NCBI GenBank assembly: GCA_015178975.1
Contig: WHVD01000292.1
Span: 1-64,000, forward strand
Source: Hysterangium stoloniferum
Taxonomy: Eukaryota > Basidiomycota > Agaricomycetes > Hysterangiales > Hysterangiaceae
DNA length: 64,000 nt
Direction: 5' to 3'
Below, one piece after another: positions 11,530-21,600 of the stretch. A program made the translations under genes and the position numbers. The notes below the pieces were generated by a model. It was not told the origin of the DNA and made no database searches. It saw only the letters and a list, made by a program, of their open reading frames with translations. Each line of letters begins with the position of its first letter. Position 1 is the first letter of the stretch.

Positions 11530-12256
11530 ATCCTACTTGCACCTGACTTGCTATACCAAGTTACAGCTAAACCAGAAAACCTGCCAGGACCCAGACATCA
11601 AGCCTGTCTACACCTAACCCTCTGTGTGTGCATCAGTCACTGGACCCCACTGGGACCCATGCACATCAAAGCCTGTCTATGTCTGACCCCATTCCATGCA
11701 CCAGTCACCAGGCTCTGCCCGGATAACCCAACAGCTCTCTAACTGAGCCCTGTTCCCATTATGGTCTAATGACCTGTCATGTTTCAGACTCCACCTCCAT
11801 TACATTCTGCCCCTCACACCTAATTTGGTGTTTACTTATCTCATTTCATGATTACTTGTTTGGATCTCATTATCACCAGATTTGGTATTGCATACATTCT
11901 ACATTCTATATATACTAGCTAATGTTGTGCATACAACCCAGTCAGAAAATCAACAAAGTTTTCAGACTAAGTCCTCCCTTAGCACATACCCACTTCATCC
12001 CCATCTCACAATGCTATTGACCTCATTAGAGCCTGCAGGCTTTCTGACTGGTCCCCACTCCATCCCCATCTCTCATATCACATGCTCACTATCGACCTTG
12101 TCAGAGCCCATGGACTTTCCAACTGGTCCTTCAACCTATCAACCCTTGACCTATGTATCAACTACACCCAGACTCCCTGGGTTTCCCATCCACCTGTTTG
12201 AAATTGGATGCTATGATCTCACAAGGGCACAGCCTATAAGCTGAAGCCAAGTCCTA
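11530..12256. other. insertion splitting the NB-ARC region; LTR-T scrap at its right edge
   Basis: Coding signal of the NB-ARC/TPR gene stops at about 12257 and resumes at about 11530. The intervening sequence is non-coding, pyrimidine-rich and unrelated to the gene. Its right edge, about 12222-12256, reads 'acaagggcacagcctataagctgaagccaagtcct' in short pieces that match the inner part of LTR-T (compare 8207-8240). No target duplication or full LTR was found, so it is probably a rearranged remnant. Confidence 0.5.
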
Positions 12257-12572
12257 CTGGAATATCTGCAGGTTTCTCCGGAAACCCTCCACTAAGCTTT
12301 GCACATGCCTTAACATCCCTCTCCATTGGCTCAACTTTTAGAAACTCTGTCACATTGTTGCACAGTTTAGGATTATGGCTAATAATACATACATGAATCC
12401 AGTGGATATGTGGCAAATAGTCTTTAACCACTCCATCCATTCCATCAGCATTGTCAAAGACAAAGAGGTATTTCTTTTGAATCTGTGCAAGCCATTCCAA
12501 AACAGCTTCAACAGACTTTTCAACATTATGTAATTTTGCATCAGGCTCATCTGCAATAATTAAAATACTGTG

Positions 12573-13715
12573 CATTCCCGTATGTCCAGGAGAGTGACAC
12601 AGGGTAAGAAAATCTGGAATCTCTCTCTGAGGGCGGCCTCCTTGAGTGCCAATTTCCACTGCTCCCAGGTCAAAGAATCGATATACACAAGGGATTTGTG
12701 TTCCATTATTTTATTGATGAGGTATTGCATTTGAAATAGATCACATTCCCCATTCACGGTGAAATCCGCCTCCAACTGAACGAGGTGGTTCAATAAGGGC
12801 AGGGGGGGCAGGGTCGTACCACTTTGCGTAAGGAATCTGAAGGTGTTGGATGTGTGGGGAAGCCTCAACAAAACATTCGAATACCTCCAAATTGTTAGAA
12901 AGTAAAACCTAAATGTAACTCAGTCACGTTTATCGTATAACGGACTCATATTTTATGTACCTAAATGTAACTAATAAACATTTATTAGTTACATCAAGTA
13001 TAGATCCATAACAACCTTTACTTACCTCAGTCACGTTTATTGTATAACGGACTGAGGTAGTACTACTGTAATTCCAGATTATATACTTGACCACGTACAG
13101 TGCTAGGCACCACTAATAAGGTGTTGTGGATACCGTGTGCCTGTGTCTGATGTTACATGGTCTTGGGATCAGTCAACTTGGGCCACATATATTTCGATGG
13201 TGTTATCGAACACAAATCCATAGAAAGGGCATTGAAGACACGTAATGAAGTCATTGCTAGGAGGGTGGGCAGGGATGCCACTGAGATTGAACATTCCAAG
13301 TATTCTATTTGCTGAGCAATGTCCAAGGGAAACCCATTGTCAAAAGGGCTGGCACGGGATTCGAAGCCAAGTACTAGGGAATGAAGTCGAGACAGGGTCT
13401 GTGGCTGGATGAAACCTGAGTAGTTGGGCCAAGTGTGAATTTGTAACCGTTCGATAGTTTGATGCTTGTGGAGGAAGGTTGAGAAGGGGCTCTCTTCACA
13501 TGAGTTGTGGAAATAGGGGCCCAATGTGGCATCATCATCTGGGAATTCTGGGAATAATTTGGTATCCCCTTCGAGTGTTAATTCAACCAAGGAAGGCCAA
13601 TATGCATGTTGCCAGATTACCAAAAAGTCAAAATTGGCCAGCTTTGGCACAAAACGTAGGTGTAGATGCTTCAATGTTGTAAATTGGATTATCCAATTCC
13701 AGAAACCCTCCGATA
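12573..13715 (-). pseudogene. F-box/LRR-like gene paralogue, 5'-truncated, interrupted by a solo LTR
   Basis: The minus strand matches exon 2 and exon 3 of the gene at 38131-39866 over about 0.8 kb: the TTLKHLHLRFVPK...ANFDFLVIWQ.AYWPSLVELTLEGDTKLFPEFPDDDA region and the 'KIMEHKSLVYIDSLTWEQWK' region. The F-box exon is missing, a 320 bp solo LTR with its 5 bp duplication sits at 12893-13217, part of the segment around the second intron is deleted, and the 3' end is joined at about 12572 to NB-ARC sequence. It cannot encode the full protein. Confidence 0.88.
12893..13212. mobile_element. 320 bp solo LTR with CAAAT target duplication
   Basis: Compared with the F-box gene at 38.6 kb, the pseudogene has extra sequence beginning TGTTAGAAAG and ending ATCGAACA, flanked by CAAAT at 12888-12892 and 13213-13217. 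The TG...CA ends, 5 bp duplication and empty paralogous site define a solo LTR. Two near copies of 'cctcagtcacgtttattgtataacggact' in shortened form lie within it. No coding capacity. Confidence 0.9.
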
Positions 13716-13987
13716 AGCTCTCTACATGCACTCCTTAACAAAAACAATGAATGAGCAGATGTTACATAACTTGGGGTTTCACTTGGCTTATGTACATGTG
13801 AATCTTGCATTTATTATAGGCAAACTACCACTGGCATTTGTTAGTAAGGTAGGCATCACTTTAATTCAGCACCTTATGTAATCATATTACTAAGTGCCAA
13901 GAGCTGCCAAATTTGCAAATCAAATTTTTGAAAAATTTATTATGAAGTCAAAAAATGAATTGGAGTCACTATAATGGTACAGGCATA
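13716..13987. other. no gene recognised
   Basis: AT-rich spacer 5' of the truncated F-box pseudogene, with no supported feature. Confidence 0.4.
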
Positions 13988-14152
13988 TTAATTTGAGCTT
14001 GCCGTACTTGTGCAAGCATGATTGGAGGTAATGTACGATGGCCATGGTATCTTTTCATCTGGGACATCCTTGATTGTCACTGAGGGCTTTTGTTGTGCCT
14101 TGGATTCAAGGTTTTTGATGCGAGATTGTGCAGCTTTAGACTTCTGAGGCAT
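13988..14152 (-). other. short frame starting MPQKSKAAQSRIKNLESK, unassigned
   Basis: A minus-strand ATG at 14152 opens a ~54-codon frame beginning with a basic/amphipathic segment and KPSVTIKDVPDE. Short openings of this style occur at the N-termini of repetitive agaricomycete proteins, so it may be the first exon of a lost element ORF. The frame upstream of this ATG is open but low in coding character. No downstream continuation is evident. Confidence 0.25.
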
Positions 14153-14340
14153 GGTAGTAGAACTGTGCAACCACACGTTTGCCACTGTGCTGCTTATGTA
14201 ATGTGTCCTGTGATCAAGTGCACAGCTTACTGCACAAGTACATGTGCAGCTATACCCTCTTTTTCTTAGGAGAATTTTTATGTAAGTAAGATAAGTACAT
14301 ATATTTGAATTTAATACAGCTTTCTTTCCCAATTTTAGGC

Positions 14341-14666
14341 CCTTAAAACAAGGCTGCCCAATATATCACGTGATGATTATGTAAGCGGCGAATACTGACA
14401 CTTGCGAAATTTTGAAAATCTCAGAATCACATGGAAACGAGTTTTTAAGCATTCAGAGACTCAAAAAAAAAGTTAAAATTTGTAAGTCCTACTACTTGGC
14501 AAGGGTGAATTATTTTTCAAGTTTTAAACCTGAGAACTGGAGGAATAGATCCCAACTCCACTTCCCTGGGCTTTAATTACAGATTATCTATGTTGTGGAA
14601 GCACAGAAAGGAGTACGAGTAGGTCACTTTTTTGCTTACATAAACAGGTGCTGAACTAAAGTGACG
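14341..14666. other. no gene recognised; left flank of the nested copia element
   Basis: No coding or repeat feature supported. The sequence does not continue the older copia relic found on the other side of the element (34946 on), so the element's two flanks do not form a simple insertion site. Confidence 0.4.
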
Positions 14667-14851
14667 CCTACCTTAATCAAGTCTTCACATAAACCGAAAT
14701 TGGAATCGAACCTACGATGACGAGTATATGCGCATATATGTGCATATATTGAAGTCCCGTTAAGGAGGGAATAACTCCTAATTACGAATTTCTCCTTTAT
14801 GATGCAATTGACTAGAAACTTCGAGTATCAAAAATTTCCCCTATTTACTCC
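14667..14851 (+). mobile_element. copia-A 5' LTR, first part
   Basis: Aligns with 34535-34710 of the 3' LTR, with a 10-12 bp tandem 'gcatatat' duplication extra here. The expected start TGTTAGTAATC is replaced by CCTACCTTAATC, so the exact boundary is uncertain. It is interrupted at ACTCC (14847-14851) by the nested gypsy-L element and resumes at 22928. Confidence 0.85.
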
Positions 14852-15160
14852 TGTGATGTATCAGCATCATATCATAATATCCTCTTAATTTTCTGTGGAT
14901 TATTTAATATTCTTTCGAATTTATTGTATTTTTATTATATTTTTATTGTGAAATATAGGCTCTATTCCTTTTAACTTCGCATAATAATAGCATATATGAA
15001 CTCATATTATGCTATTATATCTTAGTTAATTTATTATAATTTTTAACTAATTATTTATATTTTATTTACTTAGTTATTACCTTTCGGCACTTGCTGCAGC
15101 CCAGTTTGCGCATTTTTGGAGTCATGTGACTTATTACATAAGCCTCCAGTGTCGGGATGT

Positions 15161-15250
15161 CACAAAGGTCACGAATGTGACTACCCGAGTCACACAAGTC
15201 ACGAATGTGACTACCCGAGTCACACAAGTCACAAACGTGACTACCCGAGT
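15161..15250 (+). repeat. three 30 bp tandem units in the gypsy-L 5' LTR
   Basis: Unit theme CACACAAGTCACGAATGTGA followed by CTACCCGAGT, repeated three times with few changes; the same array is at 21909-21998 in the 3' LTR. Each unit contains the inverted pair TCAC/GTGA, so it could be a protein-binding element of the LTR promoter, upstream of the TATA box. It creates a repetitive but probably meaningless open frame. Confidence 0.9.
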
Positions 15251-15463
15251 CATTATTAGGTTCCGCCGACTCATCGTTTGCTTCCGTCCCCGGGACCGCG
15301 GCCTTGAACCTTCATGTTCAAGCCAAAGCTTAGAACCCTTGTCTCAGAGAGGGGAATCACATGTTAAACAAAGGGTAAATAATGAGTAGAATATGAGGTC
15401 ATTATGATCTCACTAATGACCTCATAAACTAAATAGTTAGCTAATCATTGAGTTATCAAAATG

Positions 15464-15470
15464 TATATAA
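15464..15470 (+). promoter_or_regulatory. TATA box of gypsy-L 5' LTR
   Basis: TATATAA lies about 710 bp before the LTR end, followed by 'ggagggctaag' and A/T-rich sequence. It is the only strong TATA-like motif in the central LTR and is conserved in the 3' LTR (22212-22218). Transcription start is inferred to fall shortly downstream. Confidence 0.55.
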
Positions 15471-16432
15471 GGAGGGCTAAGTTTCCAATAAAATCATCTT
15501 ATCACACACATATTTGCAGCACAGCACCAGCTTATCTAATCATCCTAAGGACAATAATAGCCTTAGTCTGATACACTCACTGCAAGCACCTACACTTGCA
15601 GCATCTTGAATCTTTGTCAGCAACTTTTGGACTTAGCTAATCATCTAAGTTCCCCAGCCTCACAGCTACCCTTTAGGCTTATTAATTAGATAATAAACCT
15701 AATAAGTATCTAAGTATCCTTACTGAAATCCCTGCCAATACTAGATTACTCAAGGCCCAGCCCTAAGTTTATTGAATTAATCAAGTACAAGCACTCAGAT
15801 AATCCAATACAATTTATTTTCTCTATTAATAAATTATTTAACACCTTGTTAAATAACTATTAATAGTTACAAATAAGCATACAAAAATCCGAAGCTCTTA
15901 TATCAAGTCTCTGCCAAGTTACTGCGCATATATTCAGCTTCCAGCCCCTATTCTCAAGGAATAGTTCTTGTATTTGCTAAAAGAGTCATACACAGTTCTA
16001 TTGAACCTTTCAATAATCAAAATAAGCATTGATTTGAGTTGTTTAAGCTTCATAGCGCAGCTCATTAATCTATCAGTATTTAAATTACTGGACCTTTGCT
16101 TGTTTTATTGTTGAAGCTCTGTGACACTATAGCATCTATTGAGCTATCTAAGAGAATCCCCTGAATACATTACAAAAATTGGTGGACGTTCTGGGAAGAT
16201 CTTGTTTCAATCTATTGTTGCAGCAATCTTTCAGTAACCCACATATATTCTGGACCAAGGCTTTCATCCAGAACATTTTGAAATCAAATCAAGACTAAAT
16301 CAAGTTACATTCAAGCTACAAAAGCTTTCTTCGAATCAAATCAATACACCTATTCCTCCATCGAATACTCCTACTCTCTTACCACCTAACAGTATTCGAT
16401 TTACCTTTAGTAGGACTAGAAATAATTCTACT

Positions 16433-19400
16433 ATGTCCAAAACACCTAGCATACAACTACACCCAGAGAGATTAGTCTCTCCAGCACCCACCACAACTCC
16501 TGAACATTTCCGCCATCTTAATGTTACTATTCCCAATACTCCAGTCCACAGTTTCTCTGCTACTCCACAAAAGCATCTATTAAGGAATGATAGAGCCAGA
16601 CCAGGAGATCTTACTTACCTCTATCCAAGTACAGTGAGATTGAGGAGACTGTATGAGACAACCTTTCCACACAAGTCTAGGAGAGAACTCATTTTGAAAC
16701 TTGGGAAGAGATATATTCCAAACACAGAGAGTCTACCCTATATGCCTTTACCCAAGCAGGCTGAAAAGGTAGCGGCTCATGCTCTCTATTTGTTAGAAGA
16801 CCTATTGGGAGGAATCCCTAGTGAGGAAAATAGAGAATTGCCATTAGAAGATGCTGGCTATCATTTAGATCCTGGATGTTATGAACTATTACAGGATATA
16901 CTTCAAGAGCATATTGATAAGGCAACTCCTATACTCACTTCAAGGTGCATACAAGTACCTAAACTACCCAAATGGGGACCAAATGATAATCCTAGAGAAG
17001 CATGGAATCAAGAAGACTTCGAAGTTATCTCAGTCCTCTATCGTGAAGAGATTGAGAATACTCTGGCATATTTATATTTCCATAAGGCTCTAATTCCTAT
17101 GGGTGAAACTGAAGTACCTGAGCAAGAGGCTTCCTCAGCCCAGGTCGAGTCTGAGGGGATCAGCCAGATTCAGCTTCCTCCAGAAATAGAATCACCTTCC
17201 AAACCACCTAGTCATGAACCTATAGGCATAATCCATTCAACTCCTAAAGAAATGACCAGTGAAGTAAAATTTGAATTGCCTTCTGAAGGAGAAGAAATAG
17301 ATTATAGCATTTTGAAGCATGAAACTAAAAAGGGAGTGCCTCTACATGAGGAAAGAGGCTTCCAAGAGGCTAGGAAGCATATTTCTGAAGATACAAGCAG
17401 TCCTCATTCAAGTGATCACTCCCCTTATGATAATCTGCCTGCATATATGTCAGAATCTCGAAGATTGTCAGAGTTATTACAAGAGCCTCAAACTAGAAGA
17501 CCTCCTGAAAGGCAGACTTCATTGCCTTATACTACTACAGGTTTAGGAACTACAATTCCTCGGAAAGAGCCTGTCAGAGAACCTCTTGGGTTGCATATAC
17601 CTTATGATCCTGAGAGGGATAGGAGAACATCATATAGAAGACCTCATAGGTCAGGTTTATTTGGAGAATCAAACATCTCTCAAGGAGGAGGAGGTCCTCC
17701 TGGTGATGGAGATGATGGAGATAATGGTCCTAGTGGCCCTAGAAGATTTAATTCTATAAGGGGGCCACCCAAGCTACCTGATACTACAAGTGCTAAGAGC
17801 ATACAAGAAGCTCATTTTGACCTGAAACTGAAGCCGGAAATTATTCCCAAGTGGGATGGTGATCCAGACACTTTGTCCAAATGGATATTCAAGATCAATA
17901 ATCTATCTGAACGAAGCAACTATATATTCCAACAGTTGGGACAATTAATCCCTCTCAGGCTTGAGAAGGAAGCCGACTTATGGTTTTGGTCATTACCAAC
18001 AGATTACCGCCGTGAGATTACAGTCTCTTGGAGTACCTTGAGAAGGGCTATTTGTGTTTATTACATGAATAGGTCTTGGCTTGACCGGCAGAAAAGTAGA
18101 GCTAATAAAGCAAACTACCGGGAAGCAGGTCACTCCACTGAATCTCCTACAAGCTATTTCATTCGGAAAACAGAGCTTCTCAGCATGGTATACAGGCTTT
18201 CAGACTCTGAAACAATCATGGAAGTGATGAATGGAGCTCCTGAGTTCTGGGCAGCCATTCTAGACACTCACCGGTATAGGAGTTTGAGAGAATTTGCAAC
18301 TGCCATTAAGCATCATGAGGAAGCTCTTCAAACATCCTTCTTCACTTCTTCTACCTCTTCCATAGACAGAAGATTGAAGCAACTGGAGCAGTCACTTAGA
18401 GAGCCTAGAGGCTCTGCCTCAAGACCTAACCGTTTCAAGTTTGCAAGGTCCAATTTAATTGGTTGGAGTCCTAATATTGGGAAACCTCAGTTCCCAAGAG
18501 ATGACTCAATTGTCTCTAAAGGGAATACTCCGGAATCCAAGAAGGCTAGGCCTTGTAGGCATTGTGGCAGCCCAAAGCATTGGGACTATGACTGCAAGCA
18601 CTCCAAGAAAGGAATAAGAAATGCTCGGACAAATTTTATTAGTCAAACTGAAGAAGATATTCAAGCTCAAACAGAATATGATGACCTCTATTACAATTGT
18701 AGCTCAGAGGAAGAGAGCTCTCAAGAAACTATAGAGGAATCAACTGATTTGATTGAATTGAATTCAGAAGAGCATTCCAACACAGAATCATCTCAAGCAC
18801 TGAATATATGCACATCAGTTAACATGGTTTCCACTTCTATTAACCAGTCTTTAGACCCTGAGTCGAGTCAGAGGGGATCAGAGATTGAAGGTGAAAGGGA
18901 AACCAGCATATATTCAGATAACATGGGAACTACTATGCAGAAAAGGGCATCTGAGCAGAAATTACAGTGGAAAATGTTGAATGGAATCTTCAATGTCAAG
19001 AACTATATTATCAAACTAGCTAATTCCACCAAGAGGGAAATATTTTCTTTGCCAAGACTGATGGCCAGGCCTCCCGGTTGTGCTTTCCTTGGAGCACAAG
19101 CCACTTCCACTCAAGGATGGCTTGGAAGTTATGGCAAAAATCCTACAAATATTATAGTGGATTCTGGAGCAGACATTTCATTGATATCTCACTCTACTTT
19201 ATCTCAACTCGAAAATCCTCCAAAGATTAAAAATGGACAGAGAATCAATTTAATTCAAGTAACTGGAGCCTCTACAATATCCGGATTTATTTCCTTGCCT
19301 ATTTACTTTGATACTAGTGAAGGGCCAGTCGAATTAATCATTGAAGCTTATGTAGTCAAAGGAATGACTACTCCATTCATTATTGGCAATGATTTTGCAG

Positions 19401-21133
19401 ACCAATATGCAATCTCAGTGATCCGAGGAGAAGAAGGTTCAATCTTGAGCTTTGGCTCTAGTGGAAGGTCTATCAAAGTTCAAAATTCTATTGGACCTTT
19501 ATTAAAGGATGAAAGGGGTGAAGCTTTCCAAGTTAATGTCACTCCAAAGCTCTCGGATCTTGCTGGAAAAATTAAGGCTCATAGGAAGAACAAAAAAATA
19601 AAGAAATCAATTCAATCTAAGGAAACTGAGAATTCAGTTAGGTCTAGCATTGATATAACCATTTCTCCAGAGTCTATAAGTGCTATACCAGTGACCTTGT
19701 CCTTCCCAAAGGGATCTGATATAGCATATATAGAGAAGATATTCTTATCTAACCAAGGAGACCAAGATTTCTATGCTACTCCTGATTCTATCATTACTCG
19801 GAAAAATCCTCGGTTATATATCTCCAATTTCTCAAGTTTCCCAGTGCATATACATGAAGGTCAAATACTAGGCTACTCTCATAATCCGGAAACATGGTTA
19901 GATAGCCTGGAACATTTAGACAATGAGCAACTATCCCATCTAAGTGCTCATTCCTATTTGATCAAGAGCATTGCTAGCCAACTTCTCAATCCGAAATACA
20001 ATTCTATTGATCAGCCTAATACTCAAGGAGAATCAGAAGGTGGCCCAAAGACAGCAGAAACTCCTCCTGATGATATTAGCTCTGATAAATTCTTTGAAGA
20101 GATTGATATCAATAAGGATTTATCATTGGAGCAGAAGAATCAATTGAAGGCTATATTATGGAAGAATCATTTTGCCTTTGGATTAGATGGAAGATTAGGT
20201 CACTATCCTGCCAAGGTGGAGATAAATCTTAGAGAAGGAACAAGAGAAATTTCCCGACCTCCATTCTTTGCCTCACCTAAGAATAGAGAGATTATTGATG
20301 AGCAGATGGATAAATGGGTCAAATTACAAGTTATTGAGCCTTCCAAAAGCCCTTGGGGTGCTCCTGCATTTATTATTTATCGGCAAGGAAAGCCCAGGAT
20401 GGTAATTGACTTCAGGCAACTTAATGCCCAAGTCATTCCAGATGAATTTCCACTGCCTCGGCAAGATGATATATTACAAGCATTAACTGGATCTCAGTGG
20501 TTATCTACACTAGATGCATTAGCCCGTTTTACTCAATTGGAAATGGCATCAAAAGATAAAGAGAAGACAGCTTTCAGAACACACAGAGGGCTTTATCAAT
20601 TCCTGAGAATGCCCTTTGGATTCAGAAATGGCCCAGCAGTCTTCCAGAGAATTATGCAGAATATTCTATCCCCATTCCTCTGGATATTTGCTTTGGTCTA
20701 CATTGATGATATTGTCATCTTCTCTAAAACCTTTGAAGATCATTTAATGCATACAGAATCAGCCCTCAAAGCAATCATTGCTTCTAAAATGACCTTATCT
20801 CCCTCAAAATGCCATTTTGCCTACCAATCACTTCAGTTATTAAGGCAGAAAGTCTCCCGACTTGGATTATCTACTAATAAGGAGAAGATCGATACTATTT
20901 TGCAATTAGAAGAACCCCGAAATGTTCATGAGCTTCAAACATTCTTGGGAATGATGGTCTATTTCTCAGCATATATTCCATTTTATGCTTGGGTTGTCAA
21001 CCTGTTATTCTCATTACTCCAAAAGTACCTGAAGAATGCTCCTGCAATTCTTTGTGACTGGAGAAACAAAAGAAAGAGTGCACAGCAACCATCCAAGACT
21101 CACAGTAGTCTCACTGGCCGACTCAGCCTCTAA
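16433..21133 (+). CDS. gypsy-L Gag-Pol fragment: capsid, zinc knuckle, protease, reverse transcriptase (1566 aa)
   Basis: A single uninterrupted frame. The first ~700 residues are an unusually long Gag with Ser/Pro/Glu-rich stretches, a Gly-rich patch near residue 420 and a capsid-like part around 460-640. A zinc knuckle CRHCGSPKHWDYDC (C-x2-C-x4-H-x4-C) lies near residue 705, an aspartic protease motif IIVDSGADISLIS near 906, and RT from about 1270 to 1490 with STLDALARF and YIDDIVIF near 1422, so the RT catalytic aspartates are present. After FLGMMVYFSAYIP the frame enters unrelated sequence and stops. RNase H and integrase, which should add 700 or more residues, are deleted. Start chosen at the first ATG after the LTR in this frame. 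The frame encodes particle, protease and polymerase parts only. Confidence 0.93.
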   Translation: MSKTPSIQLHPERLVSPAPTTTPEHFRHLNVTIPNTPVHSFSATPQKHLLRNDRARPGDLTYLYPSTVRLRRLYETTFPHKSRRELILKLGKRYIPNTESLPYMPLPKQAEKVAAHALYLLEDLLGGIPSEENRELPLEDAGYHLDPGCYELLQDILQEHIDKATPILTSRCIQVPKLPKWGPNDNPREAWNQEDFEVISVLYREEIENTLAYLYFHKALIPMGETEVPEQEASSAQVESEGISQIQLPPEIESPSKPPSHEPIGIIHSTPKEMTSEVKFELPSEGEEIDYSILKHETKKGVPLHEERGFQEARKHISEDTSSPHSSDHSPYDNLPAYMSESRRLSELLQEPQTRRPPERQTSLPYTTTGLGTTIPRKEPVREPLGLHIPYDPERDRRTSYRRPHRSGLFGESNISQGGGGPPGDGDDGDNGPSGPRRFNSIRGPPKLPDTTSAKSIQEAHFDLKLKPEIIPKWDGDPDTLSKWIFKINNLSERSNYIFQQLGQLIPLRLEKEADLWFWSLPTDYRREITVSWSTLRRAICVYYMNRSWLDRQKSRANKANYREAGHSTESPTSYFIRKTELLSMVYRLSDSETIMEVMNGAPEFWAAILDTHRYRSLREFATAIKHHEEALQTSFFTSSTSSIDRRLKQLEQSLREPRGSASRPNRFKFARSNLIGWSPNIGKPQFPRDDSIVSKGNTPESKKARPCRHCGSPKHWDYDCKHSKKGIRNARTNFISQTEEDIQAQTEYDDLYYNCSSEEESSQETIEESTDLIELNSEEHSNTESSQALNICTSVNMVSTSINQSLDPESSQRGSEIEGERETSIYSDNMGTTMQKRASEQKLQWKMLNGIFNVKNYIIKLANSTKREIFSLPRLMARPPGCAFLGAQATSTQGWLGSYGKNPTNIIVDSGADISLISHSTLSQLENPPKIKNGQRINLIQVTGASTISGFISLPIYFDTSEGPVELIIEAYVVKGMTTPFIIGNDFADQYAISVIRGEEGSILSFGSSGRSIKVQNSIGPLLKDERGEAFQVNVTPKLSDLAGKIKAHRKNKKIKKSIQSKETENSVRSSIDITISPESISAIPVTLSFPKGSDIAYIEKIFLSNQGDQDFYATPDSIITRKNPRLYISNFSSFPVHIHEGQILGYSHNPETWLDSLEHLDNEQLSHLSAHSYLIKSIASQLLNPKYNSIDQPNTQGESEGGPKTAETPPDDISSDKFFEEIDINKDLSLEQKNQLKAILWKNHFAFGLDGRLGHYPAKVEINLREGTREISRPPFFASPKNREIIDEQMDKWVKLQVIEPSKSPWGAPAFIIYRQGKPRMVIDFRQLNAQVIPDEFPLPRQDDILQALTGSQWLSTLDALARFTQLEMASKDKEKTAFRTHRGLYQFLRMPFGFRNGPAVFQRIMQNILSPFLWIFALVYIDDIVIFSKTFEDHLMHTESALKAIIASKMTLSPSKCHFAYQSLQLLRQKVSRLGLSTNKEKIDTILQLEEPRNVHELQTFLGMMVYFSAYIPFYAWVVNLLFSLLQKYLKNAPAILCDWRNKRKSAQQPSKTHSSLTGRLSL

Positions 21134-21578
21134 ATAACCAAAACATCAATATATGCACCCTATATGCACCATTATTTCTTTCATTCTTATGTATTCAAGT
21201 AAAAGAAAATGTTTCCACATCAAAAAAGTTTAAAATTTCATATGGAACTCTCCCCAGTCACCGAATTGGACTACTCTATTAAAATCATGGAAGGGAAACC
21301 TTCTCAAAATGAAGTTCCAGCTTCTCATATGCTTTATCCAACTCTAAAACCGATAATATTTTCAATTTTTCCCCACCAAGCGATCAAGCAACGACTTCAT
21401 CGTCAATAATTAATCAACAGGAAGAAATAGTCGACGTTATTCCTATTTCTCCCGACTATGATAATTGATTAGATTAACATCTTAATTCTTTTATCATTCA
21501 AAACAAAAGTATTATTTCTGTATCATTTAAAAACAAAGTATTATTTAATTCTCAGAAAGCGATTGAGCATTATGACTC
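21134..21578 (+). other. residual 3' part of gypsy-L pol after the internal deletion
   Basis: Between the premature stop and the polypurine tract no complete domain is present. A short frame ending near 21467 (Ser/Gln/Pro-rich, ending IPISPDYDN) may be the original C-terminal tail of the polyprotein, which would place the deleted RNase H and integrase between about 21040 and 21370. Confidence 0.5.
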
Positions 21579-21579
21579 A

Positions 21580-21600
21580 GTCAAAAGGAAGAGGGGATTT
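21580..21600 (+). promoter_or_regulatory. polypurine tract of gypsy-L
   Basis: AAAAGGAAGAGGGGATTT lies directly before the 3' LTR start TGTGATG at 21601, the position where plus-strand DNA synthesis is primed in LTR retrotransposons. Confidence 0.85.

Larger units (their letters stand above)
8859..12572 (-). pseudogene. NB-ARC/TPR (STAND/NLR-like) gene, 5'-truncated and broken
   Basis: On the minus strand an NB-ARC part comes first (12572 to about 12257): a Walker-B-like KKYLFVFDNADGM and the following HVCIISHNP segment. A ~0.7 kb insertion follows (about 11530-12256), then an ARC/winged-helix-like part beginning GLPVLTRDDALTLFKAV and spread over frames to about 10700. Fourteen TPR units of 42 residues end at a stop at 8859. 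The P-loop end is missing because the sequence joins an F-box pseudogene at 12572. Defects are a frameshift near 10925, a 61 bp frame-breaking expansion at 9981-10060, and a TGA at 8925 where the repeat consensus has Arg (CGA). In fungi this architecture is typical of signal-sensing STAND ATPases; that role is inferred from family. Confidence 0.8.
14852..16174 (+). mobile_element. gypsy-L 5' LTR (1323 bp)
   Basis: Begins TGTGATGTATCAGCATC and ends GAATACATTACA (TG...CA). It has a TATATAA at 15464-15470, three tandem 30 bp units at 15161-15250, and a palindromic segment around 15000-15020 (agcatatatgaactcatattatgct as a partial inverted repeat). Unusually long for a fungal gypsy LTR. The next bases after the LTR (TTGGTGGACGTT) should hold the primer-binding site, but I cannot name the tRNA. 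Confidence 0.93.

Noticed and set aside
15161..15250. Possible CRISPR-like array (regular 30 bp repeats)
   Set aside because: Units are directly tandem without spacers, within a eukaryotic LTR.
15126..15389. 87-codon frame with VTNVTTRVTQ repeats, also at 21874-22137
   Set aside because: It lies inside both gypsy-L LTRs and follows the 30 bp tandem units. Conservation is explained by LTR duplication.
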